Shown: positions 27,000-36,003, counted from the stretch's first letter. The stretch: DNA of 64,000 nucleotides from Prolixibacter bellariivorans ATCC BAA-1284 (GCF_000621705.1 NZ_JHXO01000001.1:124001-188000); one strand, 5' to 3'. Notes: a model not told the origin generated them from the sequence alone. Numbers and translations: made by a program.

Positions 27000-27022
27000 A
27001 AGTTGATTGGGGACCTTTTTTT
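26991..27022 (+). terminator. Intrinsic terminator (attenuator) between leader peptide and tyrA
   Basis: A perfect 10-bp stem (26991-27000 with 27008-27017), a 7-nt loop and seven T (27016-27022). It begins 32 nt after the leader stop codon and lies upstream of tyrA in the same orientation, so it would block tyrA unless bypassed. Confidence 0.9.
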
Positions 27023-27067
27023 ATGTCTGCTTTTTTCGCAAATAACGAATTTAAGATATTATCAACC

Positions 27068-27970
27068 ATGAATGTAACGATTATCGGACTTGGATTAATT
27101 GGTGGTTCCATTGCCAAAGACCTGAAACGAACTGGTTTTGCCACAGAAATTGTAGGCGTCGACAGTAATCCCGAACACGGGAAGCAAGCTGTTGAACTGG
27201 GTATTGCCGACCGTTATGAAGAGTTAGAAACTGCCATTAAGCAAACCGATGTAGTCGTTATCGCCATTCCGGTCGATAAGATTAAACTCGTTCTTCCGCA
27301 GGTGCTGGATTTAATTCCGGCCAATGCTACGGTTACAGATGTTGGTTCGACAAAGCGTGAAATTGTCACCGTGGTGCAAAATCATCCGAAACGAGGAAAC
27401 TACGTGCCATCCCATCCCATGTCGGGGACGGAAAACAGCGGACCAATTGCTGCCATCGAGAATTTATTCGAAAACAAAATCTGTATCATTTGCGATCAGC
27501 AAAACTCGCGGCCGCAACATCTGGCACTTATCGAGAAGATGTATCAGTCCATCGGGATGTCAACAGCTTACATGACCAGCGATGAACAGGATCACAACAC
27601 AGCTTTTGTCTCACATTTACCGCACGTTACCGCCTTCGCACTGGCCAACGCTGTTTTAGCCAAAGAAGACCGGAGCATTATTTTCGATTTGGCTTCCGGT
27701 GGATTTCGTTCCACCGTTCGGTTGGCCAAGAGCTCTCCGGAGATGTGGGGCCCTATTTTCAACCAAAATAGCGATTACATGGTGGAAGCCATCGAAGAGT
27801 ATCAAAAGCATCTGGAAGCTTTTAAAAAGAGCATTCAGCATGAAAATACCGACGAAATGATGAAGCTCATCAAACATGCCAATGGCATTCGGACTATTCT
27901 CGACGGCGGTAATCAATCGATGATTAAAAATGAAAAAACAATAATTCAATTATTTACTCCTAAAAATTGA
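27068..27970 (+). CDS. tyrA: Prephenate dehydrogenase
   Basis: Converts prephenate to 4-hydroxyphenylpyruvate with NAD(P) in tyrosine synthesis. The 300-residue product has the Rossmann motif IIGLGLIGGSIAKDL at the N terminus, VTDVGSTKREIV, and the catalytic HPMSGTENSGP motif near residue 118. A second conserved His lies in SHLPHVTAFALAN. The ATG at 27068 is chosen because the in-frame ATG at 27023 directly abuts the terminator T-run and adds 15 unconserved residues. The DAHP synthase/chorismate mutase gene follows after 4 bp. Regulation by the upstream aromatic leader is likely. Confidence 0.94.
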   Translation: MNVTIIGLGLIGGSIAKDLKRTGFATEIVGVDSNPEHGKQAVELGIADRYEELETAIKQTDVVVIAIPVDKIKLVLPQVLDLIPANATVTDVGSTKREIVTVVQNHPKRGNYVPSHPMSGTENSGPIAAIENLFENKICIICDQQNSRPQHLALIEKMYQSIGMSTAYMTSDEQDHNTAFVSHLPHVTAFALANAVLAKEDRSIIFDLASGGFRSTVRLAKSSPEMWGPIFNQNSDYMVEAIEEYQKHLEAFKKSIQHENTDEMMKLIKHANGIRTILDGGNQSMIKNEKTIIQLFTPKN

Positions 27971-27974
27971 CCCA

Positions 27975-29066
27975 ATGGTTGCTGAATTGGATATCATGCC
28001 CATTAGCCACTGGCTGCCAAACATCGACAATCCCTTGCTGATTGCCGGTCCGTGTAGCCTCGAAACAGAGGAACAGGCGCTGGCTACCGCCCACGAACTG
28101 GCCAAAGACAAACGCGTATTTGTCTATCGCGGTGGCATATGGAAACCCCGTACCCGTCCCGGCTCTTTTGAAGGTGTTGGCTCAATCGGGCTTGAGTGGA
28201 TGAAACGGATCAAAGAAGAAACCGGTTTACCGGTTGGAACTGAAGTGGCCAATGCCCAACACGTGGAAGAGTGCCTGAAGGCCGGCGTTGACGTGATGTG
28301 GATTGGAGCACGCTCAACAGCTTCTCCGTTTACCGTACAGGAAATTGCCGACGTACTGAAAGGTACCGACCAAACCGTTATGGTAAAGAATCCTGTCAAT
28401 CCGGATGTTCAACTCTGGATTGGAGCGCTGGAGCGACTGAACCAGGCCGGAATTAAGAACCTCGTAGCTATTCACCGTGGTTTTACTCCCTTCCGGGAAT
28501 CGAAATACCGGAACTATCCCAGCTGGAAAACAGTAATCGAGCTGAAGCGATTGCTCCCAAATCTCCCGATTATCGGCGATCCGAGCCACATTGCCGGAAA
28601 GCGTGAATACTTGCTGGAAATCTCACAGAAAGCATTTGATATGGGACTGGATGGCCTGATGCTTGAGTCGCACATCGATCCTTCGTGTGCCCTGAGTGAT
28701 AAGGCCCAACAGGTAACTCCCGCTGATTTGGGTAAAATATTGGATGCCCTGGTTATCAAATATGCCAGCTCCGATGATCCGTTATTCGAAAATAAACTCG
28801 AAGAATTGCGCGGACGCATCGACCAGATTGACCACGAAATGATGGAAATTCTGGCTTCACGGATGGAATTGGTTAATCAAATCGGTGAGTATAAGAAGCA
28901 GAATAAAGTAACGGCGCTCCAGATTAATCGTTGGGCACAGATGATGGACGATCGCTCCAACCTGGCAGCTAAATTACATCTGGATGAGACATTTGTGAAA
29001 ATTCTTTTCCAGTTGATTCACGAGGATTCGGTACGTCAGCAAACAGAATTGATTGAGAAGAAATAA
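27975..29066 (+). CDS. DAHP synthase with C-terminal chorismate mutase domain
   Basis: Bifunctional cytoplasmic enzyme of 363 residues. Residues 1-260 are a type I-beta 3-deoxy-7-phosphoheptulonate synthase (IAGPCSLETEEQA near 18, YRGGIWKPRTRPGSFEG, AHIAGK-type GDPSHIAGKREYL near 202), the first step of the shikimate pathway. Residues 270-360 are an AroQ-type chorismate mutase (LEELRGRIDQIDHEMMEIL). This domain order is known from Porphyromonas and Prevotella relatives, where the mutase domain also mediates allosteric control. Placed 4 bp after tyrA, it couples pathway entry with the tyrosine branch. Confidence 0.94.
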   Translation: MVAELDIMPISHWLPNIDNPLLIAGPCSLETEEQALATAHELAKDKRVFVYRGGIWKPRTRPGSFEGVGSIGLEWMKRIKEETGLPVGTEVANAQHVEECLKAGVDVMWIGARSTASPFTVQEIADVLKGTDQTVMVKNPVNPDVQLWIGALERLNQAGIKNLVAIHRGFTPFRESKYRNYPSWKTVIELKRLLPNLPIIGDPSHIAGKREYLLEISQKAFDMGLDGLMLESHIDPSCALSDKAQQVTPADLGKILDALVIKYASSDDPLFENKLEELRGRIDQIDHEMMEILASRMELVNQIGEYKKQNKVTALQINRWAQMMDDRSNLAAKLHLDETFVKILFQLIHEDSVRQQTELIEKK

Positions 29067-29087
29067 CCTGTTCACCTGTCAATTATT

Positions 29088-29132
29088 AACACGGGCCCCA
29101 AAGCACCTATCACGCTTATGCCCGTGTTTTTT
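29088..29132 (+). terminator. Intrinsic terminator of the tyrA-DAHP synthase operon
   Basis: AACACGGGC (29088-29096) pairs perfectly with GCCCGTGTT (29120-29128), followed by a T-run. Convergent rnpA ends at 29131. Confidence 0.88.
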
Positions 29133-29544
29133 ATGCTTTTTTTTCAGTGTTGGTGCGGTTAGTCAATTCCTTTTTAAGGCGGTTAATCGCTTTTTTTACA
29201 CTTCCTTCTATCTTCCGATAGCTTAGCGGTTCTTTTCCCACATAAATAAACATAACGGCCACTTGCTGACCGGTTGTACTTAAATATTCATGCAACTCAT
29301 GTTTTTGTAACCGATAAGCTTCGCGTATCCTGCGTTTTAAGAGGTTTCGCTTCACGGCACGTTTGAAGTTTTTCTTCGGCACAGTAAAGCCCACCTGAAC
29401 AGGCGTGTCACCATCCAGAGCTTCCGGAGTATAATAAACTACCTTTACCGGATAAGTGAGAAAGGACTGCCCCGATTCAAACATCGTTCCGATGAGCTTC
29501 CGGCTGCAAAGCCGCTCTTCTTTATGAAAAGTATAACGTACCAT
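29131..29544 (-). CDS. rnpA: Ribonuclease P protein component
   Basis: Protein cofactor of RNase P, which matures tRNA 5' ends. The 137-residue product begins MVRYTFHKEERLCSRKLIGTMFE, and carries VGFTVPKKNFKRAVKRNLLKRRIREAYR, the family RNR motif. A longer start at 29580 lies inside a terminator hairpin loop and is not used. It follows hemD and DUF4271 on the same strand but is not next to rpmH. Confidence 0.93.
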   Translation of the reverse strand: MVRYTFHKEERLCSRKLIGTMFESGQSFLTYPVKVVYYTPEALDGDTPVQVGFTVPKKNFKRAVKRNLLKRRIREAYRLQKHELHEYLSTTGQQVAVMFIYVGKEPLSYRKIEGSVKKAINRLKKELTNRTNTEKKA

Positions 29545-29560
29545 GCGTTTTTTTCGGTAC

Positions 29561-29588
29561 AAAAAAGGGGGAATAACCATCCCCCTTT
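29561..29588 (-). terminator. Intrinsic terminator after hemD, before rnpA
   Basis: On the minus strand AAAGGGGG and CCCCCTTT (29581-29588 and 29564-29571) form a stem with a 9-nt loop and a T-run of six. It ends the DUF4271-hemD unit and overlaps the rnpA leader, so rnpA may be attenuated or have its own promoter. Confidence 0.8.
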
Positions 29589-29618
29589 CTCTCCGAAGCT
29601 ATCTTTTAAAGCTTGGCT

Positions 29619-30368
29619 TTATTTCTTGTTGTTAAATTCCTTCACGTATTTCTCCAATGCCATCGTCATCGAGGGAGCATCCGGGACCGGAGCTTCGATA
29701 TCGAGTTTCAGACCAGCCTCACGAACCGCCTTGGCAGTGGATGGACCAAAAGTAGCAATCTTGGTATCATTCTGCTTAAAATCAGGGAAGTTCTGCAGTA
29801 ATGACTTAATGCCTGACGGACTGAAGAAAACGAGAATGTCATAATTCACATCTTTCAAATCCGAAAGATCGCTGCTTACCGTACGATACATGACCGCCTT
29901 GGTGTACTTCAGCTTTGCTTTATCCAGTAATTCAGGAATTTCTGCCTTATGGATATCGGAAAGCGGGATAATGTATTTTTCATCCTTATGTTTCTTAAGG
30001 ATGTCAACCAAATCGGCAAATCTTCCATTGCCGTAAAAAATCTTTCTCTTCCGGTAAACGATATATTTCTGAAGGTAGAAGGCGGTCGCTTCTGAAATAC
30101 AGAAATACTTCATCGAATCAGGAACAGTAATGCGTAATTCCTGAGCAATACGGAAAAAGTGGTCGATAGCGGTTCTACTCGTAAAGATAACCGCCGTGTG
30201 ATCCAGAATCTGTATACGCTCTTTTCTAAAATCTTTTGAAGATATCCCTTCTACCTGAATAAACGGACGAAAGTCAATCTTCAAATGGTTTTTCTCAGCG
30301 AGATCTTTGTAAGGAGATCGAGCTGAAGTAGGTTCTGGTTGCGATACTAAAATGCTCTTGATCTTCAA
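29619..30368 (-). CDS. hemD: Uroporphyrinogen-III synthase
   Basis: Cyclises hydroxymethylbilane in haem and sirohaem synthesis. The 249-residue product starts KIKSILVSQPEPTSARSPY, a pattern typical of Bacteroidota HemD, from a TTG at 30368. A longer frame from 30461 would overlap the DUF4271 gene by 53 bp and adds 31 unrelated residues. Further signatures are IFTSRTAIDHFF near residue 81, and FFSPSGIKSLL and FGPSTAKAVREAG in the second domain. Translational coupling with DUF4271 (start at 31491) is possible. Confidence 0.88.
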   Translation of the reverse strand: MKIKSILVSQPEPTSARSPYKDLAEKNHLKIDFRPFIQVEGISSKDFRKERIQILDHTAVIFTSRTAIDHFFRIAQELRITVPDSMKYFCISEATAFYLQKYIVYRKRKIFYGNGRFADLVDILKKHKDEKYIIPLSDIHKAEIPELLDKAKLKYTKAVMYRTVSSDLSDLKDVNYDILVFFSPSGIKSLLQNFPDFKQNDTKIATFGPSTAKAVREAGLKLDIEAPVPDAPSMTMALEKYVKEFNNKK

Positions 30369-30408
30369 TTTTTCAAGATTTTTTGGGTGAAAAGCGTTTG
30401 CGCCTGGT

Positions 30409-31491
30409 TTATACCTGCCCGAAAATGAGCTTATAAACCAAAAGCAACGGAAAAATTTCAAGGATACAAAGGTACAAAATCAAATAGAATATAGAAATAC
30501 CATTTCGTAAGGCCACTAAAGCTCCCCGGATCAATGATGTTGTATAGAGAAGCGCGCTAATGGAGATTCCTGCTACAAACATAATCTTTGACCATTCGTG
30601 AGCCAAAGATGTCACAATTATGATTGGTAACAGAAAAATTCCTAACGCTTTGGTATATATTCCGTAATTGAAAAACACTTCCGAAATCACAGGACTTCTC
30701 ATAAATAACGCACCGCTTAGATGATATAAAATCATCTTTCCAATCCCATAAGCTCCCAACAATACAAAATATGCCATCAACAGTTTGTAGCCACCCAGGC
30801 CGAGCCAGGTAAAACTACCGTCGTGATTGGAGAGCTGGTAAACAAAAATAGAAGTCACCACCAGAGACATGACATCCAACCGGAAAGAACCATGGGAAAT
30901 TTTATATCCGCGTTCGCGGAAAAGCCGGCTGGCTGTCGAATAGTTTATCAAACTCGTCATCAGGTGATTGAGGTATTTACCGAAAACCAACCGAACCGAT
31001 GCAAAAAGGATTAATGCCACCAAAATAACTCCCAATAACCAATCCTGCCGGACGGAAACAAATTCCTTTCCTTCCTTTCCCATCGGAATCATCGGCAACT
31101 CAGTTGTCAGCGTGTCTTGATGCAGGGTATCCCGAACAACCGTCAGCGAATCAATCTGGAGTGAATCCTGGTGGACAACCAACGTATCGTTGGCCTGAGC
31201 TTGCTGAGCGGCCTGAATTGAGTCTTGTTTCTGCTGTGCTTTTATTCTGGCTTGACGCGCTGCCCGGGCCTTCCTCCTGGCAGCCTGTTCTGCCTGTGCA
31301 TTCGCGATGGAATCCCTGATAGCCATCTGTCTGAATATTCTGGCCGCAGCTGTATCGACTACCGTCTGGCTCTGAACTTTCAGAACCGGCTTGGCAGTAT
31401 CCTGATGCGTTTCTGTTTGAATCGGTTGCACCAGCGAATCTACTCGCAGAGAATCACTTTGCTGACTTTGTAATAAAGGGGAAATCACCAT
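30409..31491 (-). CDS. DUF4271-family membrane protein
   Basis: About 360 residues. The N-terminal 130 residues are low-complexity and rich in Gln, Ala, Asp and Arg (coiled-coil-like AARQARIKAQQKQDSIQ), with no clear signal peptide. The C-terminal part has about six hydrophobic segments of the DUF4271 domain. Function is unknown. In many Bacteroidota it precedes hemD and rnpA, as here, so the gene order is conserved. ATG at 31491 is chosen over GTG at 31503. Confidence 0.85.
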   Translation of the reverse strand: MVISPLLQSQQSDSLRVDSLVQPIQTETHQDTAKPVLKVQSQTVVDTAAARIFRQMAIRDSIANAQAEQAARRKARAARQARIKAQQKQDSIQAAQQAQANDTLVVHQDSLQIDSLTVVRDTLHQDTLTTELPMIPMGKEGKEFVSVRQDWLLGVILVALILFASVRLVFGKYLNHLMTSLINYSTASRLFRERGYKISHGSFRLDVMSLVVTSIFVYQLSNHDGSFTWLGLGGYKLLMAYFVLLGAYGIGKMILYHLSGALFMRSPVISEVFFNYGIYTKALGIFLLPIIIVTSLAHEWSKIMFVAGISISALLYTTSLIRGALVALRNGISIFYLILYLCILEIFPLLLVYKLIFGQV

Positions 31492-31605
31492 AAAATTAGG
31501 CACTTTTCAGGCTCTGCAAAGATATAAAATATTGGATTACGCAATGCAATCTCACATTTTTCGATTTGATTCGTCAAAAGTTGATCGATGCCCGCTAATC
31601 CTCTT

Positions 31606-31613
31606 TACTTTTG
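31606..31613 (+). promoter_or_regulatory. -7 box immediately before the second Dus gene
   Basis: TACTTTTG matches TAnnTTTG and ends only 4 bp before ATG 31618. If used, transcription would begin at or next to the start codon and the message would be leaderless. Confidence 0.5.
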
Positions 31614-31617
31614 CAGA

Positions 31618-32580
31618 ATGAATACAGAGAAAAATCCTATCAGCATCTACATGGCTCCCTTGCAGGAGTATACCGATGCCGTATACCGGAATGCACATTT
31701 TCGCCTCTTTGGTGGAGTGAATAAATATTTCGCACCGTACCTGGTGCTTCAAAACGATGGCTCCGTAAAAAAATCCACCTGGCGGGATATCCTTCCGGAA
31801 AATAACCCAAACGTTTTACCGGTTCCGCAGATCCTGGCCGGAACATCCAATGAATTTGCAACATTAGCAAATAAGATTCACGAATTGGGCTACCGCGAAA
31901 TGAACTGGAACCTGGGCTGTCCGTACCCTATGGTCACCCGACGTGGCCGGGGATCGGGCCTGCTACCCCATCCCGGTAGAATCAGGGAAATTCTTGATAA
32001 AGCATTCACTCTTCCGGAAATCAACCTTTCGGTGAAATTGCGGGCCGGACAGGAATCGAAAGATGAACTCTTCCCGGTTTTGGAGGTGCTCAACGATTTT
32101 CCGGTAACGGAAATCATCCTCCATCCACGCATCGCCAAAGACTTGTATAAAGGCGAAGCCGACCGGAAGTTATTCGCGGAAGCGAAAGAAATTTGCCAGC
32201 ATCCGCTTATTTACAACGGTGATATTACGACGGCAGATGATGCAACGAATTTTACCGAACAGGAAAACATTTCCACCATCATGATTGGACGCGGAATCCT
32301 GCAGAATCCCTTTCTGGCTGGTGAAATAAACGGGACTTCTGTTCCTGACCCAAAAGAAAAAAATCAGCTACTCCGGGAATTTCATGCGGAAGTTTATTCT
32401 GCTTACGCTGAAAGGCTAAACGGTTTTAGTCACCAGCATATGCGGATGATTAAGTTTTGGAGCTATTTCAGCGAAAACTTTCCGGAACCGAGAAAAGCAA
32501 TGAAGAAAGTGAAAAAAGCAACTTCCGATGCGAAATACGACGCGGCAGTCGGCGAAGCGTTTCGTCAATTCGAATGGTAA
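31618..32580 (+). CDS. tRNA-dihydrouridine synthase paralogue
   Basis: A 320-residue FMN-dependent Dus-family protein distinct from DusB at 11335. Signatures are APLQEYTDAVYRNAH, the catalytic Cys in NWNLGCPYPMVTRRGRGSGLL (near residue 101), VKLRAGQE, LHPRIAKDLYKGEAD and NGDI, and the phosphate motif IMIGRGILQNPFL. Target uridines cannot be assigned. It is followed 12 bp later by the YbaK gene, probably in one transcript. Confidence 0.93.
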   Translation: MNTEKNPISIYMAPLQEYTDAVYRNAHFRLFGGVNKYFAPYLVLQNDGSVKKSTWRDILPENNPNVLPVPQILAGTSNEFATLANKIHELGYREMNWNLGCPYPMVTRRGRGSGLLPHPGRIREILDKAFTLPEINLSVKLRAGQESKDELFPVLEVLNDFPVTEIILHPRIAKDLYKGEADRKLFAEAKEICQHPLIYNGDITTADDATNFTEQENISTIMIGRGILQNPFLAGEINGTSVPDPKEKNQLLREFHAEVYSAYAERLNGFSHQHMRMIKFWSYFSENFPEPRKAMKKVKKATSDAKYDAAVGEAFRQFEW

Positions 32581-32592
32581 AAACAGAGAATA

Positions 32593-33060
32593 ATGAAGAA
32601 AACCAACGCAGCCCGTATACTCGACCGTTTGAAAATCAACTACAAACTGGTTACCTATACCGTCGATGAAAATGATTTGAGTGCCGAACACCTGGCCGAA
32701 ACGGCCGGACTTCCGGTGGAGAAAGTTTATAAAACGCTGGTAGCACGCGGCGATCGTAACGGGATTTTTGTTTGTGTAGTTCCGGGTGCCGCCTCACTCG
32801 ATTTGAAAAAAGCCGCCAAAGCCTCCGGAAACAAAAAGGTCGCCATGGTTTTGATGAAGGAATTGGAACCACTGACCGGCTACATTCGCGGCGGTTGTTC
32901 TCCTTTGGGGATGAAAAAGAATTACCCGGTTTTTGTCGATGAGTCGGCATTAGAACAGGAGGAGATTTTCATTAGTGCCGGCCAACGTGGCTTGCAGCTT
33001 CATCTTACTCCTTCCGATTTACAAAAAGCAACCGGAGCCCAGGTCGTATCGCTCACCTGA
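32593..33060 (+). CDS. ybaK: Cys-tRNA(Pro)/Cys-tRNA(Cys) deacylase YbaK
   Basis: Trans-editing hydrolase (155 residues) clearing mischarged Cys-tRNA(Pro). The YbaK/EbsC fold has KTNAARILDRLKINYKLVTY at the N terminus, the catalytic Lys region VYKTLVARGD near residue 45, GYIRGGCSPLGMKKNY near 96, and the FISAGQRGLQLHLTP close. The length is normal. It follows the Dus gene and converges with polA 19 bp away. Confidence 0.94.
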   Translation: MKKTNAARILDRLKINYKLVTYTVDENDLSAEHLAETAGLPVEKVYKTLVARGDRNGIFVCVVPGAASLDLKKAAKASGNKKVAMVLMKELEPLTGYIRGGCSPLGMKKNYPVFVDESALEQEEIFISAGQRGLQLHLTPSDLQKATGAQVVSLT

Positions 33061-33079
33061 CACTCCGGCATATATTTTA

Positions 33080-35869
33080 TCAGTGTGCCTCGAGCCAGTT
33101 GTCAGCCGACTGCATATCGACCGTCAGTGGTACTTCCAGCTCGAAAGCGTGTTCCATTTCCTGTTTGACCAACTTTTTCAGATCTTCCAATTCGTCTTTT
33201 CGCGCATCGAAGTTCAATTCATCATGCACCTGCAGAATCATCTTCGACTTCAGACCTTTTTCCTGCATTTTCCTATGAATATTGATCATTGCGACTTTAA
33301 TGACATCCGCGGCTGAACCCTGAATCGGTGCATTGATGGCATTTCGTTCGGCTACGCCACGCACGACGGCATTGCTCGAATTAATATCGGGCAGGTAACG
33401 CTTCCGGCCCATAAGGGTCTCCACGTAGCCTTTTTCGCGGGCATTGTGAATCTGTTCATCCATGAACTGCTTCACGCGACTGAAATTCTCAAAATAGCCG
33501 TCAATAAGCTGTTTCGCTTCCGTTCTGGGAATATTTAACCTTTGGGATAGCCCAAAGGCAGAAATGCCGTAAATGATGCCGAAATTGGCCGTCTTGGCCT
33601 TACGACGCATGTCGGATGTGACTTCGTCCAACGGAATACCGTAAATCTTCGCTGCCGTGGTCGCATGAATGTCCTCGCCGTTGCGGAATGCTTCAATCAT
33701 GGCTTTATCGCCCGAAATGGCGGCCATGATGCGCAGTTCAATCTGGGAATAATCGGCAGAAAGATAAACATGTTCGTCATCAGACGGAACAAATGCTTTC
33801 CGGATTTCCCGCCCGTTTTCATCGCGAATAGGAATATTCTGCAGGTTCGGATTATTCGAACTTAAACGGCCGGTAGCGGCAACTGCCTGGTTAAACGAAG
33901 TATGAATTTTTCCCGTACCGGAATTGATCAACTTGGGCAAGGCTTCCACGTAAGTACTTAATAATTTCTTCAAGCCGCGATATTCAAGTACTTTTCCGAC
34001 TATCTCATGCCTATCCTGCAACTTTACAAGAGTCTCCTCGTTGGTTGAATATTGCTTGGTCTTCGTCTTCTTCGCCTTGCTGTCCAGATTCAGCTTTTCA
34101 AACAAAATGACTCCCAGCTGCTTCGGCGATGAAACATTGAACTCCTCGCCAGCCAGCTGATGAATATCTTTCTCCAGTTTGATGATCTGTTCACGGAGTG
34201 TTTCGGCGTAAGCGTCGAGCGCTTCTTTGTCGATTTTCACACCGGACTGTTCCATGGCAACCAACACTTTCAGTAATGGCATTTCTACTTCGCGGAAAAG
34301 CTTTTCGACGCCGGTTTTCTCCAGCTCGCGGGCAAGAATTGGTTTCAATTGCCAGGTAATATCGGCGTCCTCGCCGGCATATTCCTTTATTTGAGAAACC
34401 GCTACATCACGCATGGAGCGCTGGTTCTTTCCTTTTTTGCCAATCAGTTCTTCAGTCGCCACTTTCTTGTAGCCAAGGAACAGCTCACTCAGGTAATCGA
34501 GGTTATGGCGCAATTCCGGTTGCACCAGATAATGGGCAATCATCGTGTCAAAGATTTCTCCTTTTACCTCGATGCCGTAATTTCCCATTACCAGGATGTC
34601 GTATTTCAGGTTTTGCCCGATTTTTACAATACGTTCGTCGGCAAAAATGGAGCGGAATTCATCAACCAGCGCCTGTGCTTCTTTCTGGTCGGCCGGAACC
34701 GGGACATAAAAGGCTTCGTGATCTTTCCACGAAAAGGACATACCGACCAACTGCGCGTTGTGCGGATCGATATCGGTGGTTTCTGTATCGAAACAGAATT
34801 CCTTTAATACACACAAATCGGCACGCAAATCGGCACGCAATTCCGGTGTATCCATCAGGAAATACTGATGATCGGTTGAGTTGATGTCTGAAATATTTTC
34901 CGGTGCTGTTTCGACCTCCTGCGTCGGTTCCGGCGCACCAAACAGTGTGCCTTGCTGGAAGTTTTGCTCCTGCTGAACAGGTACCTCCTCATCCAAAATG
35001 CGTTTGGCCAATGTGCGGAATTCCAGCTCACTGAACATGTCCCGTAAAATATTTTTATCCGGTTCCAAACGAACCAAACCATCCGGCTTGACATCCAAGG
35101 GAACATCCAGAATAATGACAGCCAGTTTCCTGGAAAGGCGAACCTGCTCCTCATTCTCTATCAGTTTCTCTTTCTGTTTACCTTTCAGCTTGTCAATGTT
35201 CTCATAAACGCCATTGATGCTCGAAAAATCAGCTATCAATTTCATGGCTGTTTTGGGACCAACACCGGGGCACCCGGGAATGTTATCTGCTGTATCGCCC
35301 ATCAAACCAAGGATATCGATGACTTGTTCCGGCTTTTCGACCTGGAAATTTTCGCTCACTTCTTTCAGTCCCCACACTTCCAAATCGTTTCCGCTACGCT
35401 TGGGTTTGTACATGAAAATGTTCTCCGAAACCAGCTGCGCGTAATCTTTATCAGGAGTTACCATGAACACTTCGTATCCCTCTTTTTCAGCCGATTTAGC
35501 CAACGTACCGATAACATCATCCGCCTCATAACCTTCTCGTTCGACAATAGGAATACGATACGCTTCGATTAGCTGACGGATATAAGGGATGGATTTCCGC
35601 AAATCCTCAGGCATTTCTTCGCGATTAGCCTTGTACGGCTCGTACATTTCGTGCCGAAAAGTTGGCGCTTTTAAGTCGAAGGCAACGGCAATATGACTCG
35701 GATCTTCCTGTTTTAAGATTTGTTCCAACGTATTTAAAAATCCCATGATGGCTGAAGTATTCAGTCCTTTGGAATTATATCGCGGATTTTTGATGAAGGC
35801 AAAGTAGGAGCGGTAAATCAGTGCATATGCGTCGAGCAGAAACAGTCGTTTCGGATTTTTTTCGGCCAT
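33080..35869 (-). CDS. polA: DNA polymerase I
   Basis: Repair and Okazaki-fragment polymerase, 929 residues. Three domains are intact: the 5' nuclease (1-300, LLDAYALIYRSYFAF, YKANREEMPEDL, DKDYAQLV); the 3'-5' proofreading exonuclease (about 330-520) with DTET and the YAGEDAD motif, so proofreading residues are present; and the polymerase with DYSQIELRIMA (motif A), RRKAKTANFGIIYG (motif B) and QVHDELN (motif C). Near residue 350 the sequence RADLRADL comes from a 12-bp tandem duplication (34815-34838). It is monocistronic. Confidence 0.97.
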   Translation of the reverse strand: MAEKNPKRLFLLDAYALIYRSYFAFIKNPRYNSKGLNTSAIMGFLNTLEQILKQEDPSHIAVAFDLKAPTFRHEMYEPYKANREEMPEDLRKSIPYIRQLIEAYRIPIVEREGYEADDVIGTLAKSAEKEGYEVFMVTPDKDYAQLVSENIFMYKPKRSGNDLEVWGLKEVSENFQVEKPEQVIDILGLMGDTADNIPGCPGVGPKTAMKLIADFSSINGVYENIDKLKGKQKEKLIENEEQVRLSRKLAVIILDVPLDVKPDGLVRLEPDKNILRDMFSELEFRTLAKRILDEEVPVQQEQNFQQGTLFGAPEPTQEVETAPENISDINSTDHQYFLMDTPELRADLRADLCVLKEFCFDTETTDIDPHNAQLVGMSFSWKDHEAFYVPVPADQKEAQALVDEFRSIFADERIVKIGQNLKYDILVMGNYGIEVKGEIFDTMIAHYLVQPELRHNLDYLSELFLGYKKVATEELIGKKGKNQRSMRDVAVSQIKEYAGEDADITWQLKPILARELEKTGVEKLFREVEMPLLKVLVAMEQSGVKIDKEALDAYAETLREQIIKLEKDIHQLAGEEFNVSSPKQLGVILFEKLNLDSKAKKTKTKQYSTNEETLVKLQDRHEIVGKVLEYRGLKKLLSTYVEALPKLINSGTGKIHTSFNQAVAATGRLSSNNPNLQNIPIRDENGREIRKAFVPSDDEHVYLSADYSQIELRIMAAISGDKAMIEAFRNGEDIHATTAAKIYGIPLDEVTSDMRRKAKTANFGIIYGISAFGLSQRLNIPRTEAKQLIDGYFENFSRVKQFMDEQIHNAREKGYVETLMGRKRYLPDINSSNAVVRGVAERNAINAPIQGSAADVIKVAMINIHRKMQEKGLKSKMILQVHDELNFDARKDELEDLKKLVKQEMEHAFELEVPLTVDMQSADNWLEAH
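34815..34838 (-). repeat. 12-bp perfect tandem repeat inside polA
   Basis: Two adjacent copies of a 12-bp unit (34815-34826 and 34827-34838) encode RADLRADL just ahead of the exonuclease domain. The frame is kept. Confidence 0.8.
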
Positions 35870-35972
35870 CGTATTGATTTTCTTGAGTTATCGGATTGAA
35901 GTTACTGTAAAGTCCCTGCTTTGTCAAGTAATCGGCAGGGCTCAGATGGCCAAATCTACGGAAAGTAAAGGC

Positions 35973-36003
35973 AAAAAAAAACCGCCCCGGTAAGCAGGGC
36001 GGT
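35973..36003 (-). terminator. Intrinsic terminator of the ArsR-family gene
   Basis: ACCGCCC (35981-35987) pairs with GGGCGGT (35997-36003); on the minus strand it is followed by eight T. A second weaker repeat (35914-35919 with 35935-35940) lies just before polA. Confidence 0.85.

Noticed and set aside
29545-29580. Longer rnpA start (ATG 29580)
   Set aside because: It sits in the loop of the hemD terminator, and the shorter start gives the usual RnpA N terminus.
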